64,000 bases of DNA from an uncultured Lachnospiraceae bacterium (GCA_910577785.1 CAJTNT010000009.1:1-64000), one strand, 5' to 3'; positions 53,092 through 63,584 are shown, counted from the first letter of the stretch. Numbers and translations are program-made. Notes: generated from the sequence alone by a model not told the origin.

Positions 53092-54933
53092 CTAAGCCTT
53101 TAGGGAGTAGTTACTTTTTTTCAGAGAAAGATTGGGATTATAGAAGGGATCCCCTTTTTGGAGCAATTCCGCCCATCTATCGTGCATCAAAGCAGCCTCT
53201 GTCTCGAAAAGGCGCCGTTCTTCCTTGGACTTTTCCGTTCTTCCAGACTTTTCAGGCGCCGCCTCCCCGCATGGAACCGCCCCATAATGATAGGCTTCGA
53301 TAAAGGGGTCATAAACCACCAGCATCCCCTCCCTTCTGACGCGGAGGCAGAAATCCACGCCATAAAAGGACAATGGCAGCTTTTCCTCCATTCCATGGAG
53401 CTTTTCATACGTTTCCCTGGAGGCCATCAGGCAGTCTGCCGTCACAGCGCTGTAATTCAGCTGCAGGGCTGCCTTGTGGTAATAGCCCTCCTGGCCGCGC
53501 TTAAGGCCTTGGAACATATTGGTCGCAATGCCATCCATTCCCACTACCATCCCAGCGTGCTGTATGGTATCATTAGGATAGTACAGGCGGGCGCCTACCA
53601 CCCCTACCCCTGGGCGCTGGCAGTTGCCCAGCATCTCCTCCAGCCAACCCCTGGTGATAATCTCTATGTCATTGTTCAGCAAAACAAAGTAATCCCCACG
53701 GGCATGGGAGGCGGCAAGATTATAGATGGCCGCAGCATGGAATTCCTTTTGCCATGGAAGAACCGTTACGGCCTGCCCGCCTGGCAATTTTCCGTTTTCT
53801 AAAAGCTCCTGGACAAATGGAAGGGGCTTCTGTTCCGTATCGTTATTATTCACGAGAATAATTTCATAATTCTGGTATGTGGAACGCTGTATGGACTCAA
53901 TACAGCGGCGCAGCGCATCTGCCTGGCTCTTGCCAGAAATCAGGATGGACACCAGAGGGGTTCCTGCTACGGCATATTTGACCCGGTAAAAACCGAAATG
54001 GGGCAGCTCGGATACCTCCCCCCGCTCTCCGCAGCGGGACAGATGTGCCTGGATTGCCCGCTGGCCGGCCTGGTAGGCATATGTTTTGCTCATTGGATTG
54101 TCGGCCGTGGACTTGCTATGGATACGCCAATGGTACAGGATCTTGGGAATATGCGCCACCTTTTTAGCCGCCTCTGTACAGCGCAGGATAAAATCATAGT
54201 CCTGGGCGCCGTCAAATTCGCTGCGGAAGCAGCCTGCCCGATCTATTACCTCCGACTTTACGCAGAAAAAATGGGTAATATAGTTATTGGAGCGCAGCAG
54301 GTCAGGGCTGAAATCCGGCTTGAAATGGGGCTTTTGATGGATCAGTCCATCCCTGCCAGACTCTACCTGATCCTCATCCGTATAGATTGCCTCTATTTCC
54401 TCGTCCTGGTTGATCAGCCGCGCCAGTTCATACAGAGCGTTTGGCGCCAGCAGGTCGTCATGATCCATAAACCCAATCCAATCCCCCTTGGCCATGTCAA
54501 TCCCCGCATTGGTATTCTCCGCAATGCCGCCGTTTTCTTTGAGGCGGAGGTAGGAAACGCGGGTTTCCTCAAAAACATAGCGGTAGTTGCTCACCATTTC
54601 CTTCACATCCTCAGAATCTGAGGCATCCGCGATGCAGAGCTGCCAGTTGTCATAGGATTGCTCCTGCAGGCCCCTTAAAAGCACAAAGAAATAATTTTTG
54701 TCGGGGTTATAGGCGGGTATGACGATACTGAACAGCGGACGGCGCGAAAGATGCCGGGAAAGCCTTTCCTGGCGGCGCAGCTCCGCTGCGCCGGGCGCAT
54801 GACGCTCATACCAGGGGGCATAAGGAACCTTTGCTGCCTCCATCTTATCCTTAAGGCGGTTCCAGAATATTTTTGGTCCATAGTGCTTTAGGTACAAAAT
54901 CCCTTTTTTTATCCGATACGGTGTAATTTTCAT
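53092..54933 (-). CDS. Tandem GT2 glycosyltransferase
   Basis: The 613-residue protein contains two GT-A domains. The first (about 60-270) has FSIVIPAYNPDKNYFFVLL, ADASDSEDVKEM and GFMDHDDLLAPNAL with EAIYTDEDQ; the second (about 325-560) has VSILISGKSQADALRRCIESI, ILVNNNDTEQ, YFVLLNNDIEI (DxD) and a VGARLYYPNDTIQHAGMV region. Such double enzymes add alternating sugars in surface glycans. The ATG at 54933 sits 12 bp after GGAGG; an ATG at 54954 lacks a site. Confidence 0.88.
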   Translation of the reverse strand: MKITPYRIKKGILYLKHYGPKIFWNRLKDKMEAAKVPYAPWYERHAPGAAELRRQERLSRHLSRRPLFSIVIPAYNPDKNYFFVLLRGLQEQSYDNWQLCIADASDSEDVKEMVSNYRYVFEETRVSYLRLKENGGIAENTNAGIDMAKGDWIGFMDHDDLLAPNALYELARLINQDEEIEAIYTDEDQVESGRDGLIHQKPHFKPDFSPDLLRSNNYITHFFCVKSEVIDRAGCFRSEFDGAQDYDFILRCTEAAKKVAHIPKILYHWRIHSKSTADNPMSKTYAYQAGQRAIQAHLSRCGERGEVSELPHFGFYRVKYAVAGTPLVSILISGKSQADALRRCIESIQRSTYQNYEIILVNNNDTEQKPLPFVQELLENGKLPGGQAVTVLPWQKEFHAAAIYNLAASHARGDYFVLLNNDIEIITRGWLEEMLGNCQRPGVGVVGARLYYPNDTIQHAGMVVGMDGIATNMFQGLKRGQEGYYHKAALQLNYSAVTADCLMASRETYEKLHGMEEKLPLSFYGVDFCLRVRREGMLVVYDPFIEAYHYGAVPCGEAAPEKSGRTEKSKEERRLFETEAALMHDRWAELLQKGDPFYNPNLSLKKSNYSLKA

Positions 54934-55011
54934 AATCTTATGTTTTCCTCCCATATTTTTCCCGTAAAATGCTGAGCTTGGCAGATTTCCGCTGGCACAG
55001 CGACGGGTATC

Positions 55012-57990
55012 TTATGTATTTTTCACTGACAGCCTATTAGAATAAACGGAATTTTTTTCTCTAGCGTTATAGGCAGAAAAAGATTTTATCCGATAATAGT
55101 AAGTTTTTCCCTTGACGACATTTTTATCCGTCCAGGCTACCGTTCCGTTATCTGTAAATTTTTTGACTACTTTATAATTACCAGTTTTGGATAATGAGCG
55201 GTAGACTTTATAGCCCGCGGCATTCTGCGCCTTTTTCCATGTAACCTTGATGCCTTTGGAGACAGGCTTGGCCGCTTTCAGGACCGGTTTCTGCAATGCC
55301 GTGCTTACGGTCAGAACTTTAGAAAATTTAGATGTTTTTGTACCCTGGGATGTTTTACTATAAGTACGTATTTTGTAGGAATAACTCTTTCCCTCTGAGA
55401 CCGCGGCATCCCACCATTTCAGCTTATCTGGGCTGCTAATGGTCTTGACACGGACAAACTTCCCGTCAGGGGCATCGGCACGGTAAACCTGATAGCCATC
55501 TGCCCTGGCATCCTGCTTCCAGGACAGCTTAATCTTGCTGCCGCTGGAAACCGCTGCCTTCGTCAGGCTGGCAGCGGACATAGATACTTTAATTGTTTTC
55601 ACCTTGCTATAGCTGGAGAAATAAGCTACGCCATTGATTTTGCGATAGCAGCGTATCCGGTAGGTATAAGTATTTCCTGGCTGTATCGTGGTATCCTTAA
55701 AGCTGGTAACAGATGCGCCGCTAATGGTCTTAAGCTTCTTATAGGCGCCGTTGCCTGTCTTGCGGTAAATCCGATAGCCCGTTACATCCTGCTTATTCCA
55801 GGAAAGGACGGCTGTCGAATATTTCTTGACCTTCAGGCTTTTCCAGGTCGGCTTGGGAACCCTTAAGTCCACTTCTTTGGCGGCAGAATAGGAAGACCTC
55901 ATGTTTCCGCCATACAGCTTGAGGTATGCGCGTACTTTATAAGAATACAGCTTGCCAGGAACGGCCTTCTTATCCGTGTAGGAAACCTTCTCCAACCCAG
56001 TCACGCTTTTTATGCGGCTGTATGCCCCGTTATTCTCAGCTCGGAAAATATGATAGCCCTCTGCGCCTGGCACCTCTTTCCAGGATACTTTTACAGATGT
56101 GTCGCCTGTTTTGGAAACGCTTACCGATGGCTTGCTTAATTTTTCCCCTGGCTTTTTACATGCAGAGGATGGCATGTTATTGTACACTGGCACCTTGAAT
56201 ACAAAGCTGTTGTCAATGGTACCCATTTCCGCATAGCTTTTACGTACGCTCTTGCCCTCATGATCTGCTGCAAGCAGGTTCTGCATATATTGATGCCAAT
56301 ATAAGCCGTTGTATGAGCCATCCACGTCAAATTTCTGTAAGTAGAAGGTGTCCTGGCCCTTGGCGATATAGTCTGACGATACCGATTCCGCACCGCCCTT
56401 CAGCGCCTTGTAACGGGTATTCCAGCCTTTGCTCTTGGCTTCCTTGAGGCCGTTTATGATAACTGCTTCCCCGATCCCTGTGGCCTGCCTGTTAAAATAA
56501 TTGTAATATCCTTTGTAGCCTGGATAAGTACCGGAAATCAAAGCAGAATTCCCACTGACTCCCTGCTCCTGCCTTACCCGGCTGGCGAGGAAAAATGGGC
56601 TTACCTTCAGTTCCTGGCCAATTTTCATAAAAGCCTGGGCATAGGTAAGATTTTTGCCTTCACCAGATTTATCCCCTAGTACCTTATGGCTCATGAACGT
56701 GCCGCTCAGCACCTTTTCCACGCCCGCTTCCGTATGGTAGGCGCTGTTATAAGTAAGCTGCTCAAACTGAAAGACGGAGTCCTCATTGAGGAAATTGCGC
56801 GGATCCATATAATATTTGATAATGGACTCCGAGGCCTGCACCCAGGTATTTCCTTCCTTTACAATCCATTTCCCTGTGGAACGGTCATAGCAGCCGTCCT
56901 TTGTGGACTTCCAGGTCACCAGAGTCATTGGGTCGCCCCCATCTACCAGATTTACGCTTTCCCCGTTTTCATTCCTCAGCACTTCTTTCCAGTCCAGCCC
57001 GGTATTCATGGGTACGAAGGTCCAGTTCGGATGAGCCGCTGTCAAAGACTTGATATAAGTACGGTAGCTTTTAGGGAATGCGGATAGATCCGTATTCCCT
57101 GCTGCCCCCCGTACAGAGCGATCCAAGCCAAACATACGCGCATCCTGGATAGCCGCCTTCCATTCCTGGAGCCTCGCATCCTGGGTGACCACATAGGCAT
57201 CCTGGATAAACCCACTGTATGCCGCATCCTGGAACCCATATTCCACCTGGAACCAAAGGGCGCCGTCTTCCCCCAGGGCTGCCCCTGTCAGCTTCACCTG
57301 ATACCCACTGGGAAGAGTATGCGTAAGCCCTGCCGATTCTGACGGCAACGAACGTATGCGCAATTCCTTGCCATTTGAAAGCATGGCATATAAATCATAT
57401 TCGGCTATCAATTCTGCAAAAGACATTCCCAAAATGTCCTGCTCTTCTGGCTCTCCGAGATCTTTGGCATTGCCAAAGAGCGCTTCTGCCTGGTCTTCCT
57501 TGCTGTTTTCCTGGGAATCTGCAGCATTCTCTGGAGAAACTGTGCTATTTGCTTGGGTTCCTGCGCTGCCTTCCTGGGAATCTGTGCCATTTTCCTGGGA
57601 AGCTGCGCTATCCTCTTTGGAATCTGCAGCATTCTCAGGGGAATCTATACTGCTCTCCTGAGATCCTGTACTGTTTCCTTCCTGAGAAGCTGCGGCATCT
57701 CCCTGGCTTCCTGCGCTGCCTTCCTGGGAATCCGTAACATTTGCCTGATTTCCCTGGGAGCCTGCGCCGTCTTCCTCTGGGCTGCCAGCCATGCCTTTTT
57801 CCTCATTGCTTTTCTGGGAGGCTTCTGGGCCTCCCTTATCCATATCCCCTTCTCCGTCCACCTCCTCTGACAGACTGGAATCCTGCCGGCTCACCTGGCC
57901 TGCATACGAATGGGTTCCACTTCCAAAAACGTTGACCGACAGCACTGACACCGCCATCACAGCCGCCACTACTTTCAAATTCTTTTTCAA
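55012..57990 (-). CDS. Secreted SH3 / glucosaminidase-like / FN3 wall protein
   Basis: The 992-residue protein begins at a TTG after AGAGGAGAT (the longer frame to 58017 has no site) with a signal peptide (MKKNLKVVAAVMAVSVLSV). A long Ser/Gln/Glu/Asn/Gly repeat (about 45-175) follows, then an SH3-like module (about 190-270) and a catalytic region (about 315-610) with SESIIKYYMDPRNFLNE and SRVRQEQGVSGNS, resembling GH73-type beta-N-acetylglucosaminidases with the catalytic Glu in RQEQG. Five FN3-like repeats (about 615-990) complete it. It likely remodels peptidoglycan at the surface. Confidence 0.87.
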   Translation of the reverse strand: MKKNLKVVAAVMAVSVLSVNVFGSGTHSYAGQVSRQDSSLSEEVDGEGDMDKGGPEASQKSNEEKGMAGSPEEDGAGSQGNQANVTDSQEGSAGSQGDAAASQEGNSTGSQESSIDSPENAADSKEDSAASQENGTDSQEGSAGTQANSTVSPENAADSQENSKEDQAEALFGNAKDLGEPEEQDILGMSFAELIAEYDLYAMLSNGKELRIRSLPSESAGLTHTLPSGYQVKLTGAALGEDGALWFQVEYGFQDAAYSGFIQDAYVVTQDARLQEWKAAIQDARMFGLDRSVRGAAGNTDLSAFPKSYRTYIKSLTAAHPNWTFVPMNTGLDWKEVLRNENGESVNLVDGGDPMTLVTWKSTKDGCYDRSTGKWIVKEGNTWVQASESIIKYYMDPRNFLNEDSVFQFEQLTYNSAYHTEAGVEKVLSGTFMSHKVLGDKSGEGKNLTYAQAFMKIGQELKVSPFFLASRVRQEQGVSGNSALISGTYPGYKGYYNYFNRQATGIGEAVIINGLKEAKSKGWNTRYKALKGGAESVSSDYIAKGQDTFYLQKFDVDGSYNGLYWHQYMQNLLAADHEGKSVRKSYAEMGTIDNSFVFKVPVYNNMPSSACKKPGEKLSKPSVSVSKTGDTSVKVSWKEVPGAEGYHIFRAENNGAYSRIKSVTGLEKVSYTDKKAVPGKLYSYKVRAYLKLYGGNMRSSYSAAKEVDLRVPKPTWKSLKVKKYSTAVLSWNKQDVTGYRIYRKTGNGAYKKLKTISGASVTSFKDTTIQPGNTYTYRIRCYRKINGVAYFSSYSKVKTIKVSMSAASLTKAAVSSGSKIKLSWKQDARADGYQVYRADAPDGKFVRVKTISSPDKLKWWDAAVSEGKSYSYKIRTYSKTSQGTKTSKFSKVLTVSTALQKPVLKAAKPVSKGIKVTWKKAQNAAGYKVYRSLSKTGNYKVVKKFTDNGTVAWTDKNVVKGKTYYYRIKSFSAYNAREKNSVYSNRLSVKNT
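57440..57760 (-). repeat. Coding repeat in glucosaminidase-like gene
   Basis: Variants of TCCTGGGAATCTGTGC recur about every 24-36 bp on the plus strand, encoding SQEGSAGSQ/SQENGTDSQ-type units in the extracellular linker. Confidence 0.7.
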
Positions 57991-58047
57991 AATATAATCT
58001 CCTCTTCTCATTACCAATTTCAGGGCAAATTCGGTTACTATAAATGC

Positions 58048-61000
58048 TTAAGAGTGTTTTGTGAAGCTAAAGGAACACTGGCATACATCCGAATATCCGC
58101 TGTAATACTTCTTCTCCCCAGCCATCCATATGGTGCGGACTTTGTAATAATAGGTAGTCCCTTCCACCACATCATGGTCAATAAATGTTGTGCCCTGGCT
58201 GGCTTCCCCAATGACCTGAAAGCCGCTGTCTGCCTCCTGGCTCCTCTCGATTTCATACCCATATGCCCCAGAAACTTCCTTTACATCCAGGACAATGCCG
58301 CCGTCTGACTTGGCTGTTATGGAGACCACTTTACTGTCCTCCACCGCAGTGGAAGCTTTTACTGGGACTGGCTCTTCGCCAATTTCCGACAGCCCCCAGC
58401 TTCCCGTTGCCGTCACTTTGTAATAATAGGTCTTATTGGGCAGCACAGATTTGTCCGTAAATGCCGTCTTACCTGCCGATACTGACCCGACCACCTGGTA
58501 GCCGCTGCCCTCCTTGGCGCTTCTTAAGATTTCATACCCCCCTGCCCCCGCCTTTTTCTTCCAGGACAGCTTGACCCGGTCTGGCTTTTGCGCGGAAACC
58601 TTTACCCCCTTCGGGGAATCCAGCATCCATTTTTCCTGAACTCCGGTATAACTTCCATAACCAGTCACCTTCCCCGTATGCAGTGCGCGGATCTTATAAT
58701 AATAGGGCTTGCCAACCTCCACATTGTGGTCCGTATAGATCAGGGAGGATTTGCCTTTCAGCTTGGCGATTGATTTGTAAGGCCCGCTTTTGCTGCCACT
58801 GCGCACAATCTGGTAGCCATTGGCGCCCGCCACGGCTTCCCAGGCAATCTGAATGCCACTTTCCTGGGAATGCAGGGACTTCACTTTTACTGCGCCCAGA
58901 TTCCGTGCCGCGGCTGGCTTAGAATTGCCGCTGTAATGGTTCACGCCATTTTTCTTGACAATTGTCTCCACAACGTAGTAGTACTTTTTGCCTGGCACAA
59001 TGGATTTGTCCACATATGTTATGTTACTGCTGCCTTTGACGTCTGCTACCTTCTGATAGCTGCCATTTTCCTTGGTGCTGCGCTTGATGCGGTATGCATA
59101 GGCGCCGGGAGCCTTTCCCCATCCTATTTCCATACTTTTACTGTTTTTCGACCTAACATAACGGATGGAAGTGGGAGAGATCGTATTCTCCGCCACCGTG
59201 CCGCTCACTTTGCTGGTACCCACTTTGCCATTCACACGGTTGACTGCCACCACCCTATAATAATACTTCACGCCCTTCTTCAGCTTCTGATCCACATATT
59301 TCGTCACGTCTGCCGGCCTGAGCGTAGCAACCGTCTTGTAGCCTTTGTTCTTGTAGATACTCCGTTGAAGACGGTATGCATAAGCATTGGGAACCTTTTT
59401 CCACTTAACCAGAAGGGAGGTGCTGGTCTTAGAGCTTACGCGGACAATGGCGGAAGGCTGTATCGCCCATCCATACATAGGCTCGGAATAACTGCCAAAC
59501 CCATTGTTCTCGCCGCCTCTGGCACGTATCTTATAGTAATAATGCCGATCAAAGCTCACGGCGGCATCGGTATATGAGACGCCAGCCTGCGCCTTTTGGG
59601 AAGCGATTTTCTTATACTCTCCATCGGCGGCCTCACTGCGGTAAACCTCGTATTTGGAGGCGCCTTCTATCTCATTCCAGGTTAAGCGAAGCTGGCCGTC
59701 CTTCGAGATTACGGAAGACAGCATTGGCTGCGCCAGTGGGCTGGCTGCACGGGGCTTAGAGAATTTGGTTCGTTCCCCATCCTCCAGCACAGCCCGTACT
59801 TTGTAATAATATGTATTCTGCGGGCTGAGTCCATTGTCATCATAGCTATCTTTCGTTACCTCCGCGATCCTAGTATAAGAAGTCTCTTCAGAAGCGCGGC
59901 GGTAGAGCTGATAGGATACCGCTCCATCGACCTTCTGCCACTGAATCCGCAGCTTTGCACTGCTTCGGGACTGAATCCCGGAAATAGTGGGCGAATTACC
60001 GCGCAGGGAGAGGTTATAATAGCCTGCAATCGCTTCAGCGTCTGCAATCCCCAGCCGCTGCAGCTTCTCATCCGAATTGAGGAAATCCGCCACATCCGAG
60101 GCATTGCTCAGAAAAGCATGCTCAATCAGCACCGCCGGAAATCCTGCCAGCTTGCTCCTGCGGATAATTGCCAGATAATCTGCCAGGGAACCATCCGGAT
60201 ACGTCGTGTTGTTCTCTGAATTACGGATTACGATACCATCCGCCCAGGTAGAGAGCCCCAGAGCCGCCAGCTTCTGATAAATTTCCGTAGCAAGGGCTTT
60301 GCCCTCTTCGCTGATATCCTTGCGGTAATTGCTGTTGGGGTAATAAACGCCAACGCCCTTGGCGCTGGCGCTGGGACTTGCGTTCAGGTGGAAGCTCACA
60401 TATACATCCGCCTTCTTGCTCTGGGCAAATTCTACCCTGCGGGCATTGCAGTCCGCCGATGTGGCATTCCAGCCGCCAAAGGGGCAGGCTCCTGTCTCCC
60501 TGGTCATGAAAATACTGACCCCGCCATACTTCTGCAGCTCTTCCCTGCAGTACAATGCAATCTTTAATGTCAAATCCTGCTCCCGAAGCCCATGATAGCC
60601 TGCGCCGGCATGGGTATTGTCATGGCCGGGATCCAAAATAACCACCATATCTTTGGCTGCCTTAGGAACACTTCGGAACATTGCGCCGCCCCCTGCCTGG
60701 AGGCCTCCCAGAACATCCTCTACGGACTGATCCGAAGCTACGCTGCCATTTTCATCCAATGTCACCACATTCGCCTCTACCTCATCCAGCAGCGCCTGGT
60801 TGACAAGCACCTCATCCGGCTCTGCCTCCGCCTGGCAGTTGACGCCATACGATACTTCCATATCCTGCTCTGCCAGGGTTACATGGTATGTTTTCCCCTC
60901 CGCCTGGTAATCCAAAGCATCCAGCACATATACACCAGACTGTTCCTCTTGCTGATACTCCATGCAAAAACGAGCCATGTTTCCGGAAACAGCTTGTGCC

Positions 61001-61434
61001 CTGGCTGTAAATTCCTGGCCTGTGCTGGTATTTACATAGTGAAGGAAAGCATCCTCCAATACTGTGCCATCTTTGCCAAGGCCCGCCACAACATTCTGTA
61101 TTCCGGGTATCTGTAAAAACTCACTCTCCTGCATTACAAACTGCAGGATACCTGGCTCCGCCTGTGCCTGCTCTCCTGGCTGGCCTTCCAGCTCCTGCGG
61201 CTGGCCTGCCTGTGCCTGTTCCCCTGGCTGTTCAGCAGACAATTTCTCTTCTGCCTGCTCCCCTGGCTGTTCAGCAGACAATTTCTCTTCTGCCTGCTCC
61301 GCCAACTCCTGCGTCTGTTCTTTGCCTTCCTGTATGCCAGGCCCTATCTCCTGCGCCCATACAGAAGGAGCTGCAGAAGTGGAAATCACGCACATTGCCA
61401 CAGCCATTGCAATGATTCTCTTTCTCATTTTCAT
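58048..61434 (-). CDS. N-acetylmuramoyl-L-alanine amidase with FN3-like repeats
   Basis: The 1128-residue protein has a signal peptide (about 1-27), a short Glu/Gln/Pro-rich repeat (about 35-90), a domain of unknown type (90-255), and an Amidase_3 domain (about 260-460) with VILDPGHDNTHAG (His), the ED-type zinc ligand region, VYVSFHLNAS (second His) and VLIEHAFLSN (catalytic Glu). About seven FN3-like modules follow, with the TYYYKVRA/YYYKIRA motif. It cleaves the MurNAc-L-Ala bond of peptidoglycan. The start at 61434 follows GGAGAGA. It is adjacent to the glucosaminidase-like gene with related FN3 modules. Confidence 0.92.
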   Translation of the reverse strand: MKMRKRIIAMAVAMCVISTSAAPSVWAQEIGPGIQEGKEQTQELAEQAEEKLSAEQPGEQAEEKLSAEQPGEQAQAGQPQELEGQPGEQAQAEPGILQFVMQESEFLQIPGIQNVVAGLGKDGTVLEDAFLHYVNTSTGQEFTARAQAVSGNMARFCMEYQQEEQSGVYVLDALDYQAEGKTYHVTLAEQDMEVSYGVNCQAEAEPDEVLVNQALLDEVEANVVTLDENGSVASDQSVEDVLGGLQAGGGAMFRSVPKAAKDMVVILDPGHDNTHAGAGYHGLREQDLTLKIALYCREELQKYGGVSIFMTRETGACPFGGWNATSADCNARRVEFAQSKKADVYVSFHLNASPSASAKGVGVYYPNSNYRKDISEEGKALATEIYQKLAALGLSTWADGIVIRNSENNTTYPDGSLADYLAIIRRSKLAGFPAVLIEHAFLSNASDVADFLNSDEKLQRLGIADAEAIAGYYNLSLRGNSPTISGIQSRSSAKLRIQWQKVDGAVSYQLYRRASEETSYTRIAEVTKDSYDDNGLSPQNTYYYKVRAVLEDGERTKFSKPRAASPLAQPMLSSVISKDGQLRLTWNEIEGASKYEVYRSEAADGEYKKIASQKAQAGVSYTDAAVSFDRHYYYKIRARGGENNGFGSYSEPMYGWAIQPSAIVRVSSKTSTSLLVKWKKVPNAYAYRLQRSIYKNKGYKTVATLRPADVTKYVDQKLKKGVKYYYRVVAVNRVNGKVGTSKVSGTVAENTISPTSIRYVRSKNSKSMEIGWGKAPGAYAYRIKRSTKENGSYQKVADVKGSSNITYVDKSIVPGKKYYYVVETIVKKNGVNHYSGNSKPAAARNLGAVKVKSLHSQESGIQIAWEAVAGANGYQIVRSGSKSGPYKSIAKLKGKSSLIYTDHNVEVGKPYYYKIRALHTGKVTGYGSYTGVQEKWMLDSPKGVKVSAQKPDRVKLSWKKKAGAGGYEILRSAKEGSGYQVVGSVSAGKTAFTDKSVLPNKTYYYKVTATGSWGLSEIGEEPVPVKASTAVEDSKVVSITAKSDGGIVLDVKEVSGAYGYEIERSQEADSGFQVIGEASQGTTFIDHDVVEGTTYYYKVRTIWMAGEKKYYSGYSDVCQCSFSFTKHS
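61190..61325 (-). repeat. Coding repeat in amidase gene
   Basis: A unit of about 39 bp containing CAGCAGACAATTTCTCTTCT is present twice in near-identical form, with related sequence beside it, encoding EEKLSAEQPGEQA units after the signal peptide. Confidence 0.8.
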
Positions 61435-61530
61435 ATACGCTCTCTCCATTTCAACTCATATATTTATACTTGAATACTCAAAAGGCATGGACAGCTGGAG
61501 CTTCCCATCCCGCCCATGCCTTACCGCCGC

Positions 61531-62622
61531 TTAATATCCTGTATTTGCCCGGATGGTTGCGCTTAAATCCTTCACCGTCTGAGAAGTTTCGTATGCCTCA
61601 TTGGAATACAGGAACTGGTGCAGCTGTATCACATTTGCTTCTAGGTCAATCGGAATAACCATATCCCCCATATTGCCAACGCTTCCTGACTCCTTTTCAA
61701 AAGGAAATCCTGTGTTCTCTCCCATATGGTACTTCCCTGCGTCCTTCGCTAATAATACCAGTTCTGCCATGTCAAGGCTAGTGGAAACTTGTGGCAATAT
61801 CTCATCCAGCACATGGTTCAGCGTAAGCAGATCACAGGCCTTTGCCTTCTCGAACATCTTCTGGATGACAGTACGCTGACGTTCCGTACGCCTATAATCC
61901 CATCCTTCTGTATAGCGGATCCTGGTATAGGCTGTCGCCTGCACCCCGTCCACATGGACGCCTGTGCCGGCAGATACATGGGAGCTGCTGTGCCCTACAA
62001 TCTCCCCTGTCGTATCAATGTAGTCATTCATATATCCTACTTCATCTTCCTGGATATCCAGTTCAATCCCACCCAACAGATCAATCGCCTGCGTCAGGGC
62101 GCTGAAATCCACGCTCACATAATCGGTAATGCCCAAATCCAAGTTCTTATTGAGCATCTCAATCGCCTGCTTGGGGCCGCCATTGGCATATGCCGCATTG
62201 GCCTTACGGAAATGGTCCTCGCCGATATCCAGATAAGTATCCCTGTATACGGAAGCCATCTTAATCTCGCCTGACTCTTTATTAATGCTTACTACAATAA
62301 TGGCGTCGCTGTTCCCACTCTCAAAAGTACCGGTAGAACGGTTGTCCAGCCCAAACAGGGCAATGCTCTCATATCCCTTGAAGGCTTCCTTCGTCTCAGG
62401 CGTCAGATCATTGATTTTGACATCTTTTTCTTTAATCAATGTCTTCCCCATCTTATCGTATTTATTCCATACAAAGGCAAACGCCAGGCAGCATATCGCC
62501 AGCACAACTACGACCAGCATAAATATCAGCTTCCTCCGCTGGCGCCTCCTCCTGCCAGCACCCTTCCGCCTCTTGCCATTGGGCGCCTGCCCCCTGCCAT
62601 TATTCCGCATCTCTCTTTCCAT
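61531..62622 (-). CDS. LytR-CpsA-Psr family wall polymer ligase, second copy
   Basis: The 363-residue protein has a very basic cytoplasmic start (about 1-32), one membrane helix (about 33-55), and an LCP domain: IALFGLDNRSTGTFESGNSDAIIVV, SVYRDTYLDIG, KANAAYANGGPKQAIEML, YTRIRYTEGWDYRRTERQRTV. It lacks the Gly/Thr tail of the copy at 47964-49274. AAGGAGG precedes the ATG. It probably attaches the polysaccharide made by the neighbouring glycosyltransferases. Confidence 0.93.
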   Translation of the reverse strand: MEREMRNNGRGQAPNGKRRKGAGRRRRQRRKLIFMLVVVVLAICCLAFAFVWNKYDKMGKTLIKEKDVKINDLTPETKEAFKGYESIALFGLDNRSTGTFESGNSDAIIVVSINKESGEIKMASVYRDTYLDIGEDHFRKANAAYANGGPKQAIEMLNKNLDLGITDYVSVDFSALTQAIDLLGGIELDIQEDEVGYMNDYIDTTGEIVGHSSSHVSAGTGVHVDGVQATAYTRIRYTEGWDYRRTERQRTVIQKMFEKAKACDLLTLNHVLDEILPQVSTSLDMAELVLLAKDAGKYHMGENTGFPFEKESGSVGNMGDMVIPIDLEANVIQLHQFLYSNEAYETSQTVKDLSATIRANTGY

Positions 62623-62779
62623 CTTGGATCCTCCTTCACTAAAATCAGGCAGCTATTTCTTTCGCTTTATACGGCAAAACTCATAATAGTTTTCCAACGA
62701 GTCGAGTATAACACAAAAAAATACACTTTTCCACAAAGATTAAGAAATGGCGCTAATATTAATATTTACTTAATATTTT
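62623..62779. other. AT-rich spacer before the LCP gene
   Basis: On the minus strand TTGTGG and a TGTTATACT element about 17 bp apart may be a promoter for the LCP gene; weak evidence only. Confidence 0.3.
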
Positions 62780-63583
62780 TTACAAATCCTTCAGATTAAG
62801 ATAAAAAATGGTGTATGCATCGAGTTCGCCTGCCACCTCATAGCCCAGCCCGCACAATGCCTCCTGGGCTAAATTATCTTTATAATAGACCAGATAATTG
62901 CAAGCTTCCCGTTTGGAATATTTCTTAAGGCTCTGCAAGTCGGGCTGCTGGCTGCACATGACCTGATAAATCTTCTTGCTGTTTTTGTTCTCGAAGCCTT
63001 TGTTGCGCAGGGCATTGCGCCCGTAAGGCATACAAATTTCCGCATCATACTGGCGGACGTAGGGCAGAAGCTCATTAACGACAATGGCTTTTTTGTGAGA
63101 AACGCCGCGCATCGTGGCGTCTTCCTCTATCTGATCGCACAAATCCACCACATTTTGGGGAATTTTATAGATATTATCGGCCTTGCTGAAGTTTTGCGGT
63201 GTATAGACAGCGCTTCCCGTCACTGCGATTACCAAAGCCGCGCCTGCCACGAGAGCTGCTTTCTTCCTCCATGGAAGCGCAGGCTTCAGTTGGAAGGCAA
63301 AGCCATAGGCCACCACCATCGGCAGGGGCAGGATCCAGAACATACGCCAGTAAACATCTGCGCCAATACAGTATTCCATAATTATTTTTGCCGTCACCGG
63401 GAAAAAATAGATGCCAAAGAAAAAGACAGAATACCAGGATAATAAGGCTGTCCTGGCACGTTCTGCATTTGCTTTGGGCGTACCGTTCAAAAAAAGCAGC
63501 GCCGCGAGAAACAGCCCCATATGCATCCCAGAGCCAATAAACTGCCCATATACTTCCCATGCCATACGAAAAACCTCTCTCAT
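62780..63583 (-). CDS. Membrane protein with soluble tail, unknown function
   Basis: The 267-residue protein has about four hydrophobic segments in its first 130 residues and a soluble C-terminal domain (about 135-267) with VVDLCDQIEEDATMRGVSHK and CNYLVYYKDN. The layout resembles the C-terminal part of bacterial glycan-associated membrane proteins. It starts at 63583 after AGAAGGAGG; the longer frame to 63637 is repeat-like. No family recognised with confidence. Confidence 0.65.
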   Translation of the reverse strand: MREVFRMAWEVYGQFIGSGMHMGLFLAALLFLNGTPKANAERARTALLSWYSVFFFGIYFFPVTAKIIMEYCIGADVYWRMFWILPLPMVVAYGFAFQLKPALPWRKKAALVAGAALVIAVTGSAVYTPQNFSKADNIYKIPQNVVDLCDQIEEDATMRGVSHKKAIVVNELLPYVRQYDAEICMPYGRNALRNKGFENKNSKKIYQVMCSQQPDLQSLKKYSKREACNYLVYYKDNLAQEALCGLGYEVAGELDAYTIFYLNLKDL

Positions 63584-63584
63584 C

